From positions 12,579,001-12,643,000 of the forward strand of contig CM067550.1 of NCBI GenBank assembly GCA_034509755.1: a stretch of DNA of 64,000 nt. The letters run 5' to 3'. Positions 23,282 to 34,164 of the stretch are shown one piece after another. This stretch comes from Anisodus tanguticus. Taxonomy: Eukaryota; Streptophyta; Magnoliopsida; Solanales; Solanaceae. The translations under genes were made by a program, and so were the position numbers. Position 1 is the stretch's first letter. Each line of letters starts with the position of its first letter. Under the pieces are notes generated by a model, which had not been told where the DNA came from, did not search any database, and worked only from the letters and a program-made list of their open reading frames with translations.

Positions 23282-26200
23282 TAAGGCTGGCTAGTGGGCC
23301 GGGATAGCCCGGTCCCGCCCCGACCCCGCCCCGACCCCGATTAGTTAAAAAAAAAATCGGTAGCGGGACTCAAACCGGGACGGGACAATGTCTCATCCCG
23401 ACCCGTCTCGAGCCCACCCCAGGCCCGCCAGACCCGAGTCCGTCCCGAGCCCGCCCCGATCCCGCCCGTAAGTCCCCCTTTGCAAATATAATTGTTGCAC
23501 CAACGGCCATTTTAGATTTTGACCATTGGGAAACAGCCATTTTTGGCCTCCCCCCTCCCCCAACCCCCTTAATATTTATTTTTAACCCATAAGTTATTAT
23601 ATTTACATTTTAACCCAATTTTCCAACTATAAATAACTCATTTTCTCTTCATCTTTCTCACAAATCTTCCTACAATCTCTCTAATCTCTCAATATATCTC
23701 TCTACAAGTCTACATTGTTTACTAAATATTCAATTTTATTTATTCATTTGGGAATTGGGAGTGAAGTTGGCAACTAGCTTGAGGATCTTCCATCGAACAA
23801 AGTTTCAATTTTCAACCTCTCGATTACACGTCGACGTTACGTCGGCATTTGGTACATTCATTCATTCATTAAATTATTATTGTCTGTTTATTTTATTTAG
23901 CGCACTTAATTTTATTATCTTTAATTATTTATTATCATAATTAAAATAGAAGGATTAAGAGGTATGTTTAAGGGTAAGGGTAATAGTGCTTCTTCTAGTA
24001 GGGGCAACCAGGGCAATGGTACTTCTTCTAGTCATCCTATTCCTACACAAGATGATTTTATTAATACTCAACATTTTCCTACAATACCATTAGATTTAGA
24101 CGATGAGCTATTTTCTGGAACTCAAGAAGACTTTAATTTAGACGATGATCTAGATGATACACCCACTAATGTTGATGACAACACACCCACTAGAGCACCT
24201 TCAACTGAAATGTCTCTTATTTCCCCTAGTATGAGACGACGTCTAGCAAAACGACCATTAAAATCATATGCATGGATATTTTTTGATAGGGACGTAGAGA
24301 ATCAAGTAGCTAGATGTAAAATTTATAAAAATGTTATAAAATTTAAAACAGGAAAAGGTCACGTGGGACGGGGGGTTTAATTAGACACGTAGTAAGTGCT
24401 CATCCAGCTAGGTATGCCCAATACCAGGCTTCAAAATCGGGTGCGCAAACGTCCGCTCCATCGAAACAAGGTTCACATATTGTTCCGGACCAAGTACAGG
24501 GTCAAATTAACCCCACGATGGGGGGAATTATAGGCCCTAAATACAAAAACATAGAGATAGGGAAGCAATACCAAAATTAGTTGTTGTGGAGGGTTTGCCT
24601 TTTTCATTTCTTTCATCTCTCGGTTTTATTCATTACATTAGAGATATATATAATCCTGCTTTTAACGGTTTCCTAGATCAACTGTTAAGAGAGATGTATT
24701 TAAATTCACACATGAATATCAACAATATTTACGTTATTCATTATATCATTTTAATGGCAAAGTATCTATCACGTCTGATATAGGTCGTAGTACTAACGGT
24801 CATGATTATTTAACGGTAACTTATCATTGGATAGATTATAAATGGTCTATGCAAAAACGTATCTTAGCGTATAGATATATAGATGATACGCACACTGGTA
24901 CTTTTATTGCAGAAAATATTTATCAAGTGTGTCTTTATTATGGAATAACCGATAAAATTATGACTATTACATTAGATAACACTTCTTCTAACAATTACGC
25001 TATTACAATTTTAAAAAATAGTTTAACTCCATCTTTTCCAGATCATTTTCATATAAAATGTGTGTGCCATATATATATTAATTGTAAAGGATGGTCTATC
25101 ACTTTTTGAAGACATTCTTAGTAAAATACAATTTGCTATAAACTTTATTTTTAAAAGTAGTAGAGTACAACGAAGAAAAAAATATAAAAAAACTTGTCAC
25201 GATTGTGGATTACCTTATAGAAAAAATTCAGAAGAAGTATCCACTAGGTAGAATTCTTTATACGAGCAACTATTTGTTGCTTATGACTATAGAAAACCTA
25301 TAACTTTATTTTTTAACTCTCATAATCAAAATCCAGCTGATATGGTTGTAGATAGTGATTGGGTAAAAATTTCCGAACTTATTGTATTTTTAGAGAAATT
25401 TTTTCAAGCAACAAAAGAATTTTCTAGTATATATTATCCTACTATTTCAACTATGTTGTTTTATATAACTCTAATATTTTTATTACTTAGTGAATATATG
25501 GAAAAACCGGCTTATATGGCAGTTATTAAAAAAATGTTTATCAAAATAATAAAAAAATTATTCCTATTCCCACTATTTATATTATTGGTGCTGTATTAAA
25601 TCCGACTATTAAAATAGACGGTACCAAATCACTTATTGAAACTATTTACGATTGTATAGAAGTACTACCACCTCCAAGTCCAAAAAATCTAAATCACCCA
25701 CCACCTATTGAACAAACTAAAGAAGAAGTGTTGTCTAGCGTAGAAGACCAATGCAAAAAAATATATAGGTTTTACCAACAATAAAGTGCTAGTAACCTAC
25801 CGGCTTCTATACCATCTTCTTCATCTTCAACACAACCTCACAAAAGACATGTTGTTTCTGCGGCTAGTATTGAAAGCCTCAGAAATAGAATGTGCGGTCG
25901 TACCGCTACTAACCAAATTAGCGAGTTTGATATTTTTGTTTTGCAGGGTTCTGTACCGTACCAAGAAGTTATCAATAAAGATGGACATGAAGACATGCTG
26001 AAATACTGGAGGGAGAATGAGAAGACCTTTCCGACACTTTCAATGATGGCCCGAGATGTTTTGAACATTCAAGCGTCATCAACTGCGTCTGAAAGCGTTT
26101 TTTCTGTCGGCGGATATCAAATAGGAGACCACAAACACTCATTAGCCGGAGATAGCTTGGAAATTGCAGTATTATTCAGAGATTGGATATGAGCGGAGCG

Positions 26201-26390
26201 GAGAAGGTGCGGTCAACCGGAGATCAACGAAGAAGAAGACGAAAACTACAACGAAATCTTATCCGAAGGTGATGGAAGCGATGTGGATCAATTTGACCAA
26301 CAAACCCCGCCCCCTTCGCCCGTCCCGCCCCGACCCCGACCCCGCCAAACACGGCCCGCCAGACCCGGCCCGCCACACTGGCCAGCTATA
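23282..26390 (+). mobile_element. hAT-A: degenerate hAT DNA transposon in a LINE
   Basis: 3.1-kb element with an exact 8-bp target duplication GTATATAG (23274-23281 and 26391-26398), the hAT hallmark. Termini are TAAGGCTGGCTAGTG and CACTGGCCAGCTATA, imperfect inverted repeats. Both ends are followed inward by GC-rich arrays of CCCCGACCCCG words (23300-23470 and 26305-26385). It codes for a broken transposase on the plus strand. The 3' side is shortened: the coding sequence runs straight into the terminal GC array, whereas hAT-C has about 300 bp more there. It sits inside LINE ORF1. Confidence 0.95.
23964..26304 (+). pseudogene. hAT-A transposase, BED finger and hAT dimerisation type
   Basis: Transposase would bind the element ends and catalyse cut-and-paste movement in the nucleus. 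Read from ATG at 23964: Ser/Gly-rich N-terminus, acidic region, then a BED-type zinc finger at about 24270-24410 whose first cysteine pair reads CKIY, so one zinc ligand is lost (CKIC in hAT-C and hAT-D). A shift follows near 24370. The catalytic core lies at about 24590-25590, with frameshifts (for example near 24680 and 25080) and the motif LDNTSSNN at about 24980. A TAG stop at 25249-25251 replaces the Trp of the RWNS motif, and the frame stays open beyond it (NSLYEQLF onward). The C-terminal dimerisation domain at about 25900-26200 has SSTASESVFS. The last 20 or so residues are deleted. Confidence 0.85.
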
Positions 26391-26398
26391 GTATATAG

Positions 26399-26680
26399 TG
26401 ATTCTCCTTCTTCTCTGTGGGCTTTAGCAACCCAACATATTTTCCGGTTTGGGTTGGAGGATGGTTTGAAGAGGTGGAGGGTAGGTCTTTAGGGTCATCC
26501 GTAGCTACAGTTAAAATTAAAGGTGGAAAATTCGATTGGGATAGAAGAGGGTTTTCACTATGAGGCGGAACAACCGCTGGAGGTGGCTGTCCGCCGGCCG
26601 GATTGGCCATGCGGGCCACAAATTGATTTTTGCAGGTAGAATTTAGGATTTTAGTCTAGAGAGCGACCTGCCCTGCGTGT
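26399..26680 (-). pseudogene. LINE segment 1: 5' end and ORF1 start
   Basis: Start of the L1-like LINE on the minus strand. ORF1 begins at a Met codon near 26619 or 26610 (MARMANPAGGQPPP) and reads through a Pro/Ser-rich leader to PTQTGKYVGLLKPTEKK, a context typical of plant LINE ORF1 N-termini. The frame is cut at the hAT-A target site and resumes at 23273. The upstream part (26620-26680) is probably the LINE 5' untranslated leader; the exact 5' end is not certain. Confidence 0.75.
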
Positions 26681-26709
26681 TTCCTAGTTAGGGTTTGCTT
26701 GATTGTTAA

Positions 26710-27065
26710 GGTTGATTATGAAATAACTTAGTTATCTCATCAATTTGAGACATTACATAGGTACATTCTAACTTCTAAGCCATGCATTTTTAAGCAACTT
26801 AATGTGTCATGTTATACAATTTAAATTAAAAATTATTGATAAAGATACAATAACCATATTATAGAACAATTATTTTTATTACATGGCTTCAAATCACAAA
26901 ATCTCTACATTCCATCAAATCAGCAACGATCATAAGAGTCCTCCAAATCACAAATACAGTTACATTGATGAAAATAACATAAGTAAATCCACTAACTGCT
27001 ACAAACCACAAAATGTCATTACATTTTATCAAACCACCTAATGTCATTAGATTCTACCAATCCTA
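26710..27065 (+). repeat. Left arm of a long inverted-repeat element
   Basis: The reverse complement of this arm matches 32325-32549. Shared words include TTAAGCAACTTAA, TCTAATTTAAA-like and TGACATTAGGTGGTTT-like sequence. The outer tip reads GGTTGATTATGAAATAAC against GGTTAAATTATAGTGAG at the other tip. The two arms flank Copia-E. This looks like a DNA transposon with long terminal inverted repeats (MULE or foldback type) into which Copia-E inserted. No transposase frame and no clean target duplication was found. Confidence 0.65.
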
Positions 27066-27213
27066 AACATGCAACTTTTCCTTTTTAATTAAGGATGATT
27101 ACGAGCTGAAATTTTTTGTATTGCAGACTTTAGTAAATCTTTATGTTATTCGTGAGGAAGAATGTCATTTAAATTAAGTTCTCGCACTTTAAATTTGTTT
27201 TTACCAAGGTAGG

Positions 27214-27380
27214 TATTATTGAATATTAAAAAATATTTCTCATATATTTTGTAATTATTAGTGTTGTATAATTATGGTGGATATAGGATTCCTAATGTAT
27301 TAGGATTTCACATTGTACACACTATATATATTTGCATTAATGAGAAAGACTCCTCAAGGGGAGATTAATACATTCTTACA
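27214..27380 (+). repeat. Copia-E 5' LTR
   Basis: Starts TATTATTGAATATT directly after the GTAGG target duplication and ends CATTCTTACA. Matches the 3' LTR at 32106-32271. The usual leading TG is absent. Confidence 0.88.
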
Positions 27381-27394
27381 TGGTATCAAGAGCC
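27381..27394 (+). other. Copia-E primer-binding site (tRNA-Met)
   Basis: TGGTATCAAGAGCC directly abuts the 5' LTR and corresponds to the plant Copia primer site for initiator tRNA-Met with one inserted base. Confidence 0.85.
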
Positions 27395-27439
27395 AAACCC
27401 TAAAACACCAAAACCCTCTCTTCTTTTCCTTTCCGGACA

Positions 27440-27452
27440 CCCCCCCCCCCCC
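27440..27452 (+). repeat. C13 homopolymer
   Basis: Thirteen consecutive C in the leader of Copia-E. One of six such C tracts on the plus strand of this window. Confidence 0.95.
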
Positions 27453-27547
27453 GGATTCTCATCCGACCGGCGGCAACCAAATTTTCTTTTCTTTCTTTTG
27501 TTCCAGAAAATAATTTCCCCTTCCTTCACCCAAATTAATCCACTATA

Positions 27548-28660
27548 ATGACTCCTACCACAACTCCCACGATGGCCTCAACCTCCTCCGTCGTCATCCC
27601 CCTCCCCATCCTTTCATACGGCTTTCGCTGTGACCAACATCAAGAACTTCATTCTTGTGGTTCTTGATCAAGAAGATGGTCAATTCTCTTCGTGGATTGA
27701 ACTTTTCCGTATTCATGCATGTGCTACAACGTGCTTGATCACATTGATGACCAGACATGGCACCGTCTTGACGCCATAGTCAAACTGGATTTATGGCACC
27801 ATCTCTAAGGACCTACTTCATACAAGAATGAAAACTAGCGCCTCGGCTTGTGAGTTATGGATACGATTGAGATTTTTCAGGATAATAAGCACACCCTTGC
27901 CGTATACTTGGAGGAACAATTCAATAATACACGTCTTGAAAATTTCTCTAACATGGCATAATATTGTAAACAATTGAAATTGGTTGCGGACCAATTGTCC
28001 AATGTGGGGACGCCTGTCTCTGATACAAATATGGTCCTCCAACTAGTTTCGGGTTTACCAAAAGGTGAATACGATACTCTAGCCACGATAATACAACATG
28101 CCGATCCATTACCCAGCTTTAACAAGGCCCGCTCACAATTATTATTGGAAGAAACCCGACGTGCCAAGCAAGACGAACACAATCAAAATGCATTAGCAAT
28201 TGAAAATCCCGTAATGAACAACGCCGCCGCCGACCAGCCACCCCGCCGAACAACCACCAACTGCGGAACAACTGCGGCGGCGGAGGCCGCGGCGGCAGAG
28301 GCCGCGGCAACGGCAGAGGCCGCGGCAACGGCAGAGGCGACAGAAGCAGCCGAGGCTGCGGGAAAGGAGGCAAAACTGGACAGAATTCCAGCCCATCTAG
28401 CCAGTAGTCCAGCCATCCTCAATCTAGCTAGTGGGCCGACCCAAGTCACTGGATATACCCTGCAACTTGGGCCTCGCCATACACCCAGTTGCTGCAGTCA
28501 CCGGCCCAGTTCCAGCAAGGCATTTTGGGCTCGGGACCAGGCCCACGCATGCCACTGCCGATGGCCCAGCATGCTCACCTGGTCTCGGCCCAGCAAAATT
28601 CAAATTGGTATGGTCTGGCCCCCATTGATTTGGGCCAGGATTTCAGCACTTTAATCGTAC
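27548..28660 (+). pseudogene. Copia-E gag remnant
   Basis: Gag packages element RNA into virus-like particles. ATG at 27548 begins a Thr/Ser-rich start, then shifted frames give the UBN2-type core (NIKNFILVVLDQEDGQFSSW-like at about 27640, then ADQLSNVGTPVSDTNMV at 27990-28035). The frame 27974-28654 is closely similar to Copia-G gag (51748-51086) through LLEETRRAKQDEHNQ. The next part is an Ala/Glu-rich GC-dense repeat (28260-28370) where Copia-G has Gly/Arg-rich sequence. An in-frame TAA lies near 27960. No CCHC knuckle seen. Confidence 0.75.
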
Positions 28661-28669
28661 AGCAGCCCG

Positions 28670-29800
28670 ATGAAAATTGGTACATGGATACTGGGGCCAC
28701 ATCTCATCTCACCCGCTTCTCAAGTAATCTTTCCAAGTTTTTTCGTTTAAAGTATCCTCAATTTATTACGATTGGTAGTGGTCATCGCATTCTGATTCAA
28801 GGTTATGGTACAACCTACACCCAACTACCTCACCCGCCTTTCTCTCTAAATAATGTCCTTTATGCTCCCAATATCATTAAAAATTTAATATCTGTTCGGA
28901 AATTTACTCATAACAATTATGTGTTGGTTGAGTTTGACCCATTTAGTTTTTCTGTGAAGAATCTATGTATGGGGACACCTCTTACAAGATGCAATAGTAC
29001 ATGGGACCTATATCATTTCTCATCATCTTCCACTGCCAGTCTCCGCTCACACATCTCCCTCGCTGCTATCTCTCCATCCACTTGGCACAATAGACTTGGC
29101 CACCCAAGCGCTCCTGATTTTAATTTTTTTAGAAGCAATAATTTTATTCGTTGTAATAATAGAAAACTTGTCAAACACTGTTTTTTTCTTGCCTTTTAAG
29201 CAAACATGTTCATCTTCCTTTTCAGTCATCTTTAAGTGTTACGTTTTCTCCGTTTGACATTGTGCATGCTGACTTATGGACGTCTCTCATTCCTAGCTCT
29301 CTGTGTCATAAATATTATCTAGCTTTCTTAGATGATTTTTCTCACTTTATTTGAGTTTACCCACTTAAATTTAAATATGAAGTCTTTGTCAAGTTTCTTG
29401 AATTTTGTGTCTATCACAACACAATTTGAAAAAGCTATGAAATCATTTCAATGTGACAATGGTCGTGAGTTCAATAATTTCGCCTTTCACAAATTTAGCA
29501 CTAATAATGGCATGGTTTTTAAATTTTTATGTCCCCACACCTCCCCTCAAAATGGTAAGGCCGAACGAATCATTCGCACCATCAATAACATGGTTCGTAC
29601 TATCCTTTTTCATGCCTCACACCCCCCCTCCTTTTGGATTTATGCTGTCAAAATGGCTGAATATATTATCAATATTTTGCCTACTCACACCCTACAAAAT
29701 CGAACACCCACCTAAATTCTATTGCGTCGGATCCCCTCATATGATCACCTATGGATTTTCAATTGCCTATGCTATCTGAATCTAGCCTCCACGACCCATC
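28670..29800 (+). pseudogene. Copia-E protease and integrase remnant
   Basis: The protease motif appears as WYMDTGATSHLTR at about 28678-28716, with the catalytic Asp-Thr-Gly in place. GAG_pre-integrase follows (WHNRLGHPSAPDFNF, about 29083). The integrase catalytic core starts near 29260 (HADLWTSL region) with the Asp-Asp pair near 29330, QCDNGREFNN at about 29450 (second Asp) and NGKAERIIR at about 29552 (catalytic Glu). Frames are broken near 29195, 29355 and 29715, so no continuous product is possible. Confidence 0.8.
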
Positions 29801-30590
29801 ATAAACTGGTACCCCGCACCACCCCATGTGTCTTCCTATGACTTGTTTTCCCATAATATCCTAGTGTCATGTCATGTCACGTTCAACAAAGCAATCTTTC
29901 CTTTTGCAAATATCTAAAAATTCTGAAACACATATTATACCTTTCTAGAAGAGTCTGAGGCCTCCCCTCTTGTCCAGCATGTTCTCCGCTACAACCCCAT
30001 TGTTCCGGTAGTCACATCCACTACCACTGTTCCGACAGTCACATCCACCGCCACTGCAACGTCCGTCACACACACACACTACCAAGTCACTGCCAGTCCT
30101 ATCACGGCGACCCCTCACCCATCACTGTTGTCCAAATCCGATCGTACAACGTCACCATCATTTCGATCTAACCCCATTCCCGATAACTACTAGTCACCAG
30201 CAATACGTTGTCACCACCATCCCACAACCCCACATCCATCATCACTAGTTACCCACACAACCACCGGTAACCCAAGCCCACGATCCACCCGTCACAGAAA
30301 CCTAAACCCCAACTCGACAGTACCTCCATCAAGACACTAGTCACCGGACCCTACCCAACCCCAACCCACTACCGTCCAGTCACCCAAACCGTCGCCAATC
30401 GGTCCCGATTACCCATCACCCACTAGTTAACATTCCACCACTGACATACCCCACTATATGTCCTTCACCCTGACCCATCCCCCTCCCCCCACAAAATGTA
30501 AATCCGCGCTCAACACGGGATTTTCAAACCCAAGGTACACTTTAACCTATCCACCCAAACTATATCTCCAATTTCTAAAAACTCAAAATT
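29801..30590 (+). other. Copia-E linker between integrase and RT, degenerate
   Basis: Pro/Thr/Ser-rich low-complexity stretch full of CACCACTA and CCATCAC words, in the position of the variable integrase-RT linker. No stable frame. Confidence 0.6.
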
Positions 30591-30594
30591 AGCC

Positions 30595-32100
30595 AAACTT
30601 GATCCTAATTGGAATGTGGCAATGCGTGAGGAATTTAATGCTTTAATGAAACAACGCACTTGGAATTTTGTTCCTAGACCGGATGGGGGTGAATGTGATC
30701 CGATACATGTGGTTATTTCGTCACAAATTCATAGACAACGGTGACTTAGAGTGATATAAGGCGAGACTTGTGGCTAATGGTACTAATCAGCATGAGGGTA
30801 TTGATTGTGGTGAGACATTCAGTCCAGTTGTTAAATCGGCTACCATTCGCACAATTCTGAGCATTGCTATGGGTAAGCATTGGTCGATTCATCAGCTTGA
30901 TGTGAAGCATGCATTTTTACATTGGGACTTGAAAGAAACTGTTTACATGCACCAGTCGTTAGGCTTTGTCGATCAGGAGGCCCCTAATTATGTATGCCGC
31001 CTTCGTAAGTCATTTTATCGTTTGAAACAGGCCCCAAAGCGTGGTAGGAATGCTTTGATAATTACATTATGCAGATTGGGTTTGTATGCAGCATGTGTGA
31101 TAATTCTCTCTTTATTTTTCATCGAGGTGGTAACATTACTTATTTGTTATTATATGTGGATGTTATTATTCTTACTACCTCATTTAATGTGTTGAAAAAT
31201 GAGATCATTGCACTGCTTAAAATCGAATTTGCTATGACTGACTTGGGGAAGTTGAGTTACTTCTTGGGGATATCAGTGACTAGATCTGCAGATACTATGT
31301 TTCTGTGTCAGCGTAAGTATGTAGAGAAGATTGTGTACAGGGCTAAAATGGCGAACTGCAAGTTCATGCCCACTCCGGTTGAATCTAAATCAAAGCTCAA
31401 TATTGTTGATGGTAATCTAGTGTCTGATCCCACTCTTTATAGGAGTCTTGCAGGTGCACTTCAGTATCTTACTTTCACTAGGCCTGATATTGCTTATGAT
31501 GTTCAACAGGTGTGTTTGTTTATGCATGCTCCAGGGAGCCTCATTTTATTGCTCTTAAGTGTATCAATCGATACGTTAAGGGACACTTGATTATGGATTG
31601 CATCTATACCCCTCTACACCGACTATGTTGTTATCATATACGGATGCAGATTGGGCAGACTGTCGGACACGCGACGCTCTACCTCCGGCTATTGTGTGTT
31701 CTTAGGGGATAATCTCATTTCATGGTTTGCCAATGTTGCTACTGAGATCTGTTGTGCATAAGCAAAGTATAAAGACATTGCAAATGTTATTACTGAGATT
31801 TGCTAGCTCCGAAACCTTTTTTGGAGCTCCAGTGTCCCTTGCGTAAGGCGTCTATGGTGTACTGTGATAACATATCCGCGATATATTTATCTCATAATCT
31901 GATTCAGCATCAGCGAACCAAGCACATTGAGATGGATATACATTTTGTTCGTGAGAAGGTTGCTATCGGTCATGTTAAGGTGTTACATGTGCCTTCTTCG
32001 TATCAGTATGCAGATATATTCACCAAAGGACTTCCTAGACAGCTATTTCTCGACTTCAGATCCAGTCTCAGCGTCCGGCCTCCTCCCGCTCCGACTAAGG
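30595..32100 (+). pseudogene. Copia-E reverse transcriptase and RNase H remnant
   Basis: The reverse transcriptase starts near 30600 (DPNWNVAMREEFNAL) and has ANGTNQHEGIDCGETFSPVV at about 30775-30832 and HQLDVKHAFLHWDL (about 30890). The active site region is read in another frame as YLLLYVDVIILTT near 31137-31175: the second Asp of YVDD is Val here. The chain goes on to MTDLGKLSYFLGISV (31234) and ALQYLTFTRPDIAYDV (31458). RNase H pieces run to about 32075 (MDIHFVREKVAIG, ADIFTKGLPRQL). At least four frameshifts. Confidence 0.8.
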
Positions 32101-32105
32101 GGGTG

Positions 32106-32271
32106 TATTAGTGAATATTAGAAAATATTCGCCATATATTTTGTAATTATTAGTGTTGTATAATTATGGTAGATATATGATCCCTATTGTATTAGGATTC
32201 CACATTGTACATATAATATATATTTGTATTAATGAAAAAACTCCCCAAGATGAGAATAATACATTCCTACA
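32106..32271 (+). repeat. Copia-E 3' LTR
   Basis: Starts TATTAGTGAATATT after AAGGGGGTG and ends CATTCCTACA. Followed at once by the GTAGG duplication. Confidence 0.88.
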
Positions 32272-32324
32272 GTAGGGACAATCATTGTATTGCTCAACCA
32301 CCTATCCTTTCACTCAGCTCTCTC

Positions 32325-32549
32325 AATTATGTGGTCTGATGGGTCTAATGGCATTTGGTGGTTTAAAGTTGTAAAGATATTTTATGCTTTAAAGCAATGT
32401 AATGAATTTTCTTGTTTTATGATACTTATTTTATTGTGTCTTTATCTAGAATTTCTAATTTAAACAGTATAGCATAGCACGTTAAGTTGCTTAAAACGGC
32501 TTAGAATGTTATGCCTTAAATTGGTGAGAAAACTCACTATAATTTAACC
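32325..32549 (-). repeat. Right arm of the long inverted-repeat element
   Basis: Complement of the arm at 26710-27065. Closest match is 32420-32549. The inner part (TCTAATGGCATTTGGTGGTTT) corresponds to the tandem ATGACATT..GTGGTTT part of the other arm. Outer tip at 32549. Confidence 0.65.
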
Positions 32550-32726
32550 AAATTGCTTCACAAAAAGCATATTGCACAATTAAGCAATTGAAGGGGCATG
32601 CTTGGGCCAAACCATATATAAATGAAGGACAAATATTGTGAATTTCGCTACTCCAGGGGCATGTTTTACCCTATTCCATATTTGTTTTTGTCAATTGATA
32701 ATGACAGGAAGAACAATAGAAGATTT

Positions 32727-33112
32727 TGTTAAAAGTTTCACATCGGATATGGAATGGGAACATGGACTCATTTATATTGACTTGGACAATCCTCACCCTA
32801 CAAGCTAGCTTTTAGGGTTGAGTTAGGACCAAGATCAATTGAGTTAGGCCCAATATTCATTCTTTATATGGTATTAGAGCCAGACTCATTCCAATTCTTT
32901 GTTCACCGATGTTGGGCCCCCAAATTATATTATCCACGCTCCAGTTAACAAGGTCTGGGCGTACGGAGGAATATTAAGAGTCCCACATCGGATATGGAAT
33001 GGGAACATGTACTCCTTATATGGACTTGGACAATCTTCATCCTACAAGCTAGCTTTTGGGGTTGAGTTAGACCCAATATCCATTGAGTTAGGTCCAATAT
33101 CCATTCTTTACC
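32727..33112 (+). mobile_element. TRIM (terminal-repeat retrotransposon in miniature)
   Basis: Two direct repeats of about 141 bp (32727-32868 and 32972-33112) share CACATCGGATATGGAATGGG and CTACAAGCTAGCTTTT. Between them lies a 103-bp interior that begins with the primer-binding site TGGTATTAGAGCC (32869-32881) and has no coding capacity. Outer flanks GATTT (32722-32726) and GATTC (33113-33117) agree at 4 of 5 bases, a likely target duplication. TRIMs are non-autonomous and depend on other LTR elements. Related repeats are widespread in plants. Confidence 0.88.
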
Positions 33113-33117
33113 GATTC

Positions 33118-34164
33118 AATACGAAGGTCAACCCTTACATTCACTCGAGAAAACACCAAGTGGGAGGAGGGTTTTTATGGAACAAGTGTGGACCGAATTC
33201 AACATTTGAAAGTTATGATTTTGAGTTCGAAATATATTATAATTGTCATATTAGTTTATTGGATTTAAAATTTATTATTGTTATTAATTTAGTGCATTTT
33301 TAACATATATAAAATTTGAGTGATCAAACGTATTAAATTCAGATAAACTCATAACTAAAGCACTGCATCCACCTCCCAGTCATATTATTCTCTTCCTCCT
33401 TTAAGCATATTGAATTTGACAATATATTGACAGAACTCATTTGCTCTTTTATCATTTCTTACCTCTTTTTAAAGTTCTTTTTTTTTTTTTGCAAAAGTCC
33501 ACCAGTGGTGGATTGTGGGGTTTAGGCAAGACCATTAGGGTTTCAAGATTAGGTGAAAGTGTGTACGCTAATCTCCATTTGACCTAATAATAGGATATAT
33601 TTCATGATTTGTCAATTAATAAATTTTTTGATCTCTTTTTTATGTCTTTTAAAAGAAAGACGAAGCTTCCTCTCTCTGTACATGACTAGAATTTATTTAG
33701 GAAAGTGTCAATACAGTAAGGAATGCCATCTGATCGGGTAACTTCATGTGGAAAAACCTTTGTAACACATGCATGTCTTACACCCTTTCACATGTCATTC
33801 ACAAGTTAACTAACATTATGTGCAAAATTATCTTCAGAGGGATCCAACCCCTTACCCTCACTTCTTGAAGTTCTTTTTTCCTTTTTCCAAGCAATGCTCA
33901 ATGTAGTATTGTAGATTGATAATTTGTAATACCTGTCTTGATCTGAAATTCCTTGGGAAAAGAAAAAACAAGTCACATAATTGCTACATACTAACAATGT
34001 AAAAGAATTTTCACATAATATGTGGGATCGGATTCATGATCTTAAAAAATGAGGCAGATAACCCACTACAACATGCTAAAATACTTTGATAGTATAAAAA
34101 TATGTACGCTAACAACATATATAACTTAAGTCAGAAACAAAATAGAGGTGGTATCAGGTGGATC
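33118..34164. other. AT-rich spacer, no gene seen
   Basis: No convincing frame or family; contains a T tract near 33480. The weak frame at 33806-33997 (minus) has no support. Confidence 0.5.

Larger units (their letters stand above)
27214..32271 (+). mobile_element. Copia-E: degenerate Ty1/copia element
   Basis: 5.06-kb plus-strand element with an exact 5-bp target duplication GTAGG (27209-27213 and 32272-32276). LTRs of 166-167 bp, a tRNA-Met primer-binding site right after the 5' LTR (27381), and a polypurine tract AAGGGGGTG before the 3' LTR. Domain order is gag, protease, GAG_pre-integrase, integrase, reverse transcriptase, RNase H (Copia). Belongs to the same family as Copia-G (47299-51891), judged by gag and LTR wording. 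Many stops and shifts. Confidence 0.93.

Noticed and set aside
25201..25260. Reading the shared hAT stop as a 5' splice site (AG then GTGAAA or GTAGAA)
   Set aside because: The bases after it still code for the conserved hAT region (Asn-Ser-Leu-Tyr-Glu and beyond), so an intron start here would remove conserved protein. Kept only as a remote alternative.
28119..28449. Ala- and Pro-rich minus-strand frames over Copia-E gag
   Set aside because: Shadows of a GC-dense repeat in the plus-strand gag.
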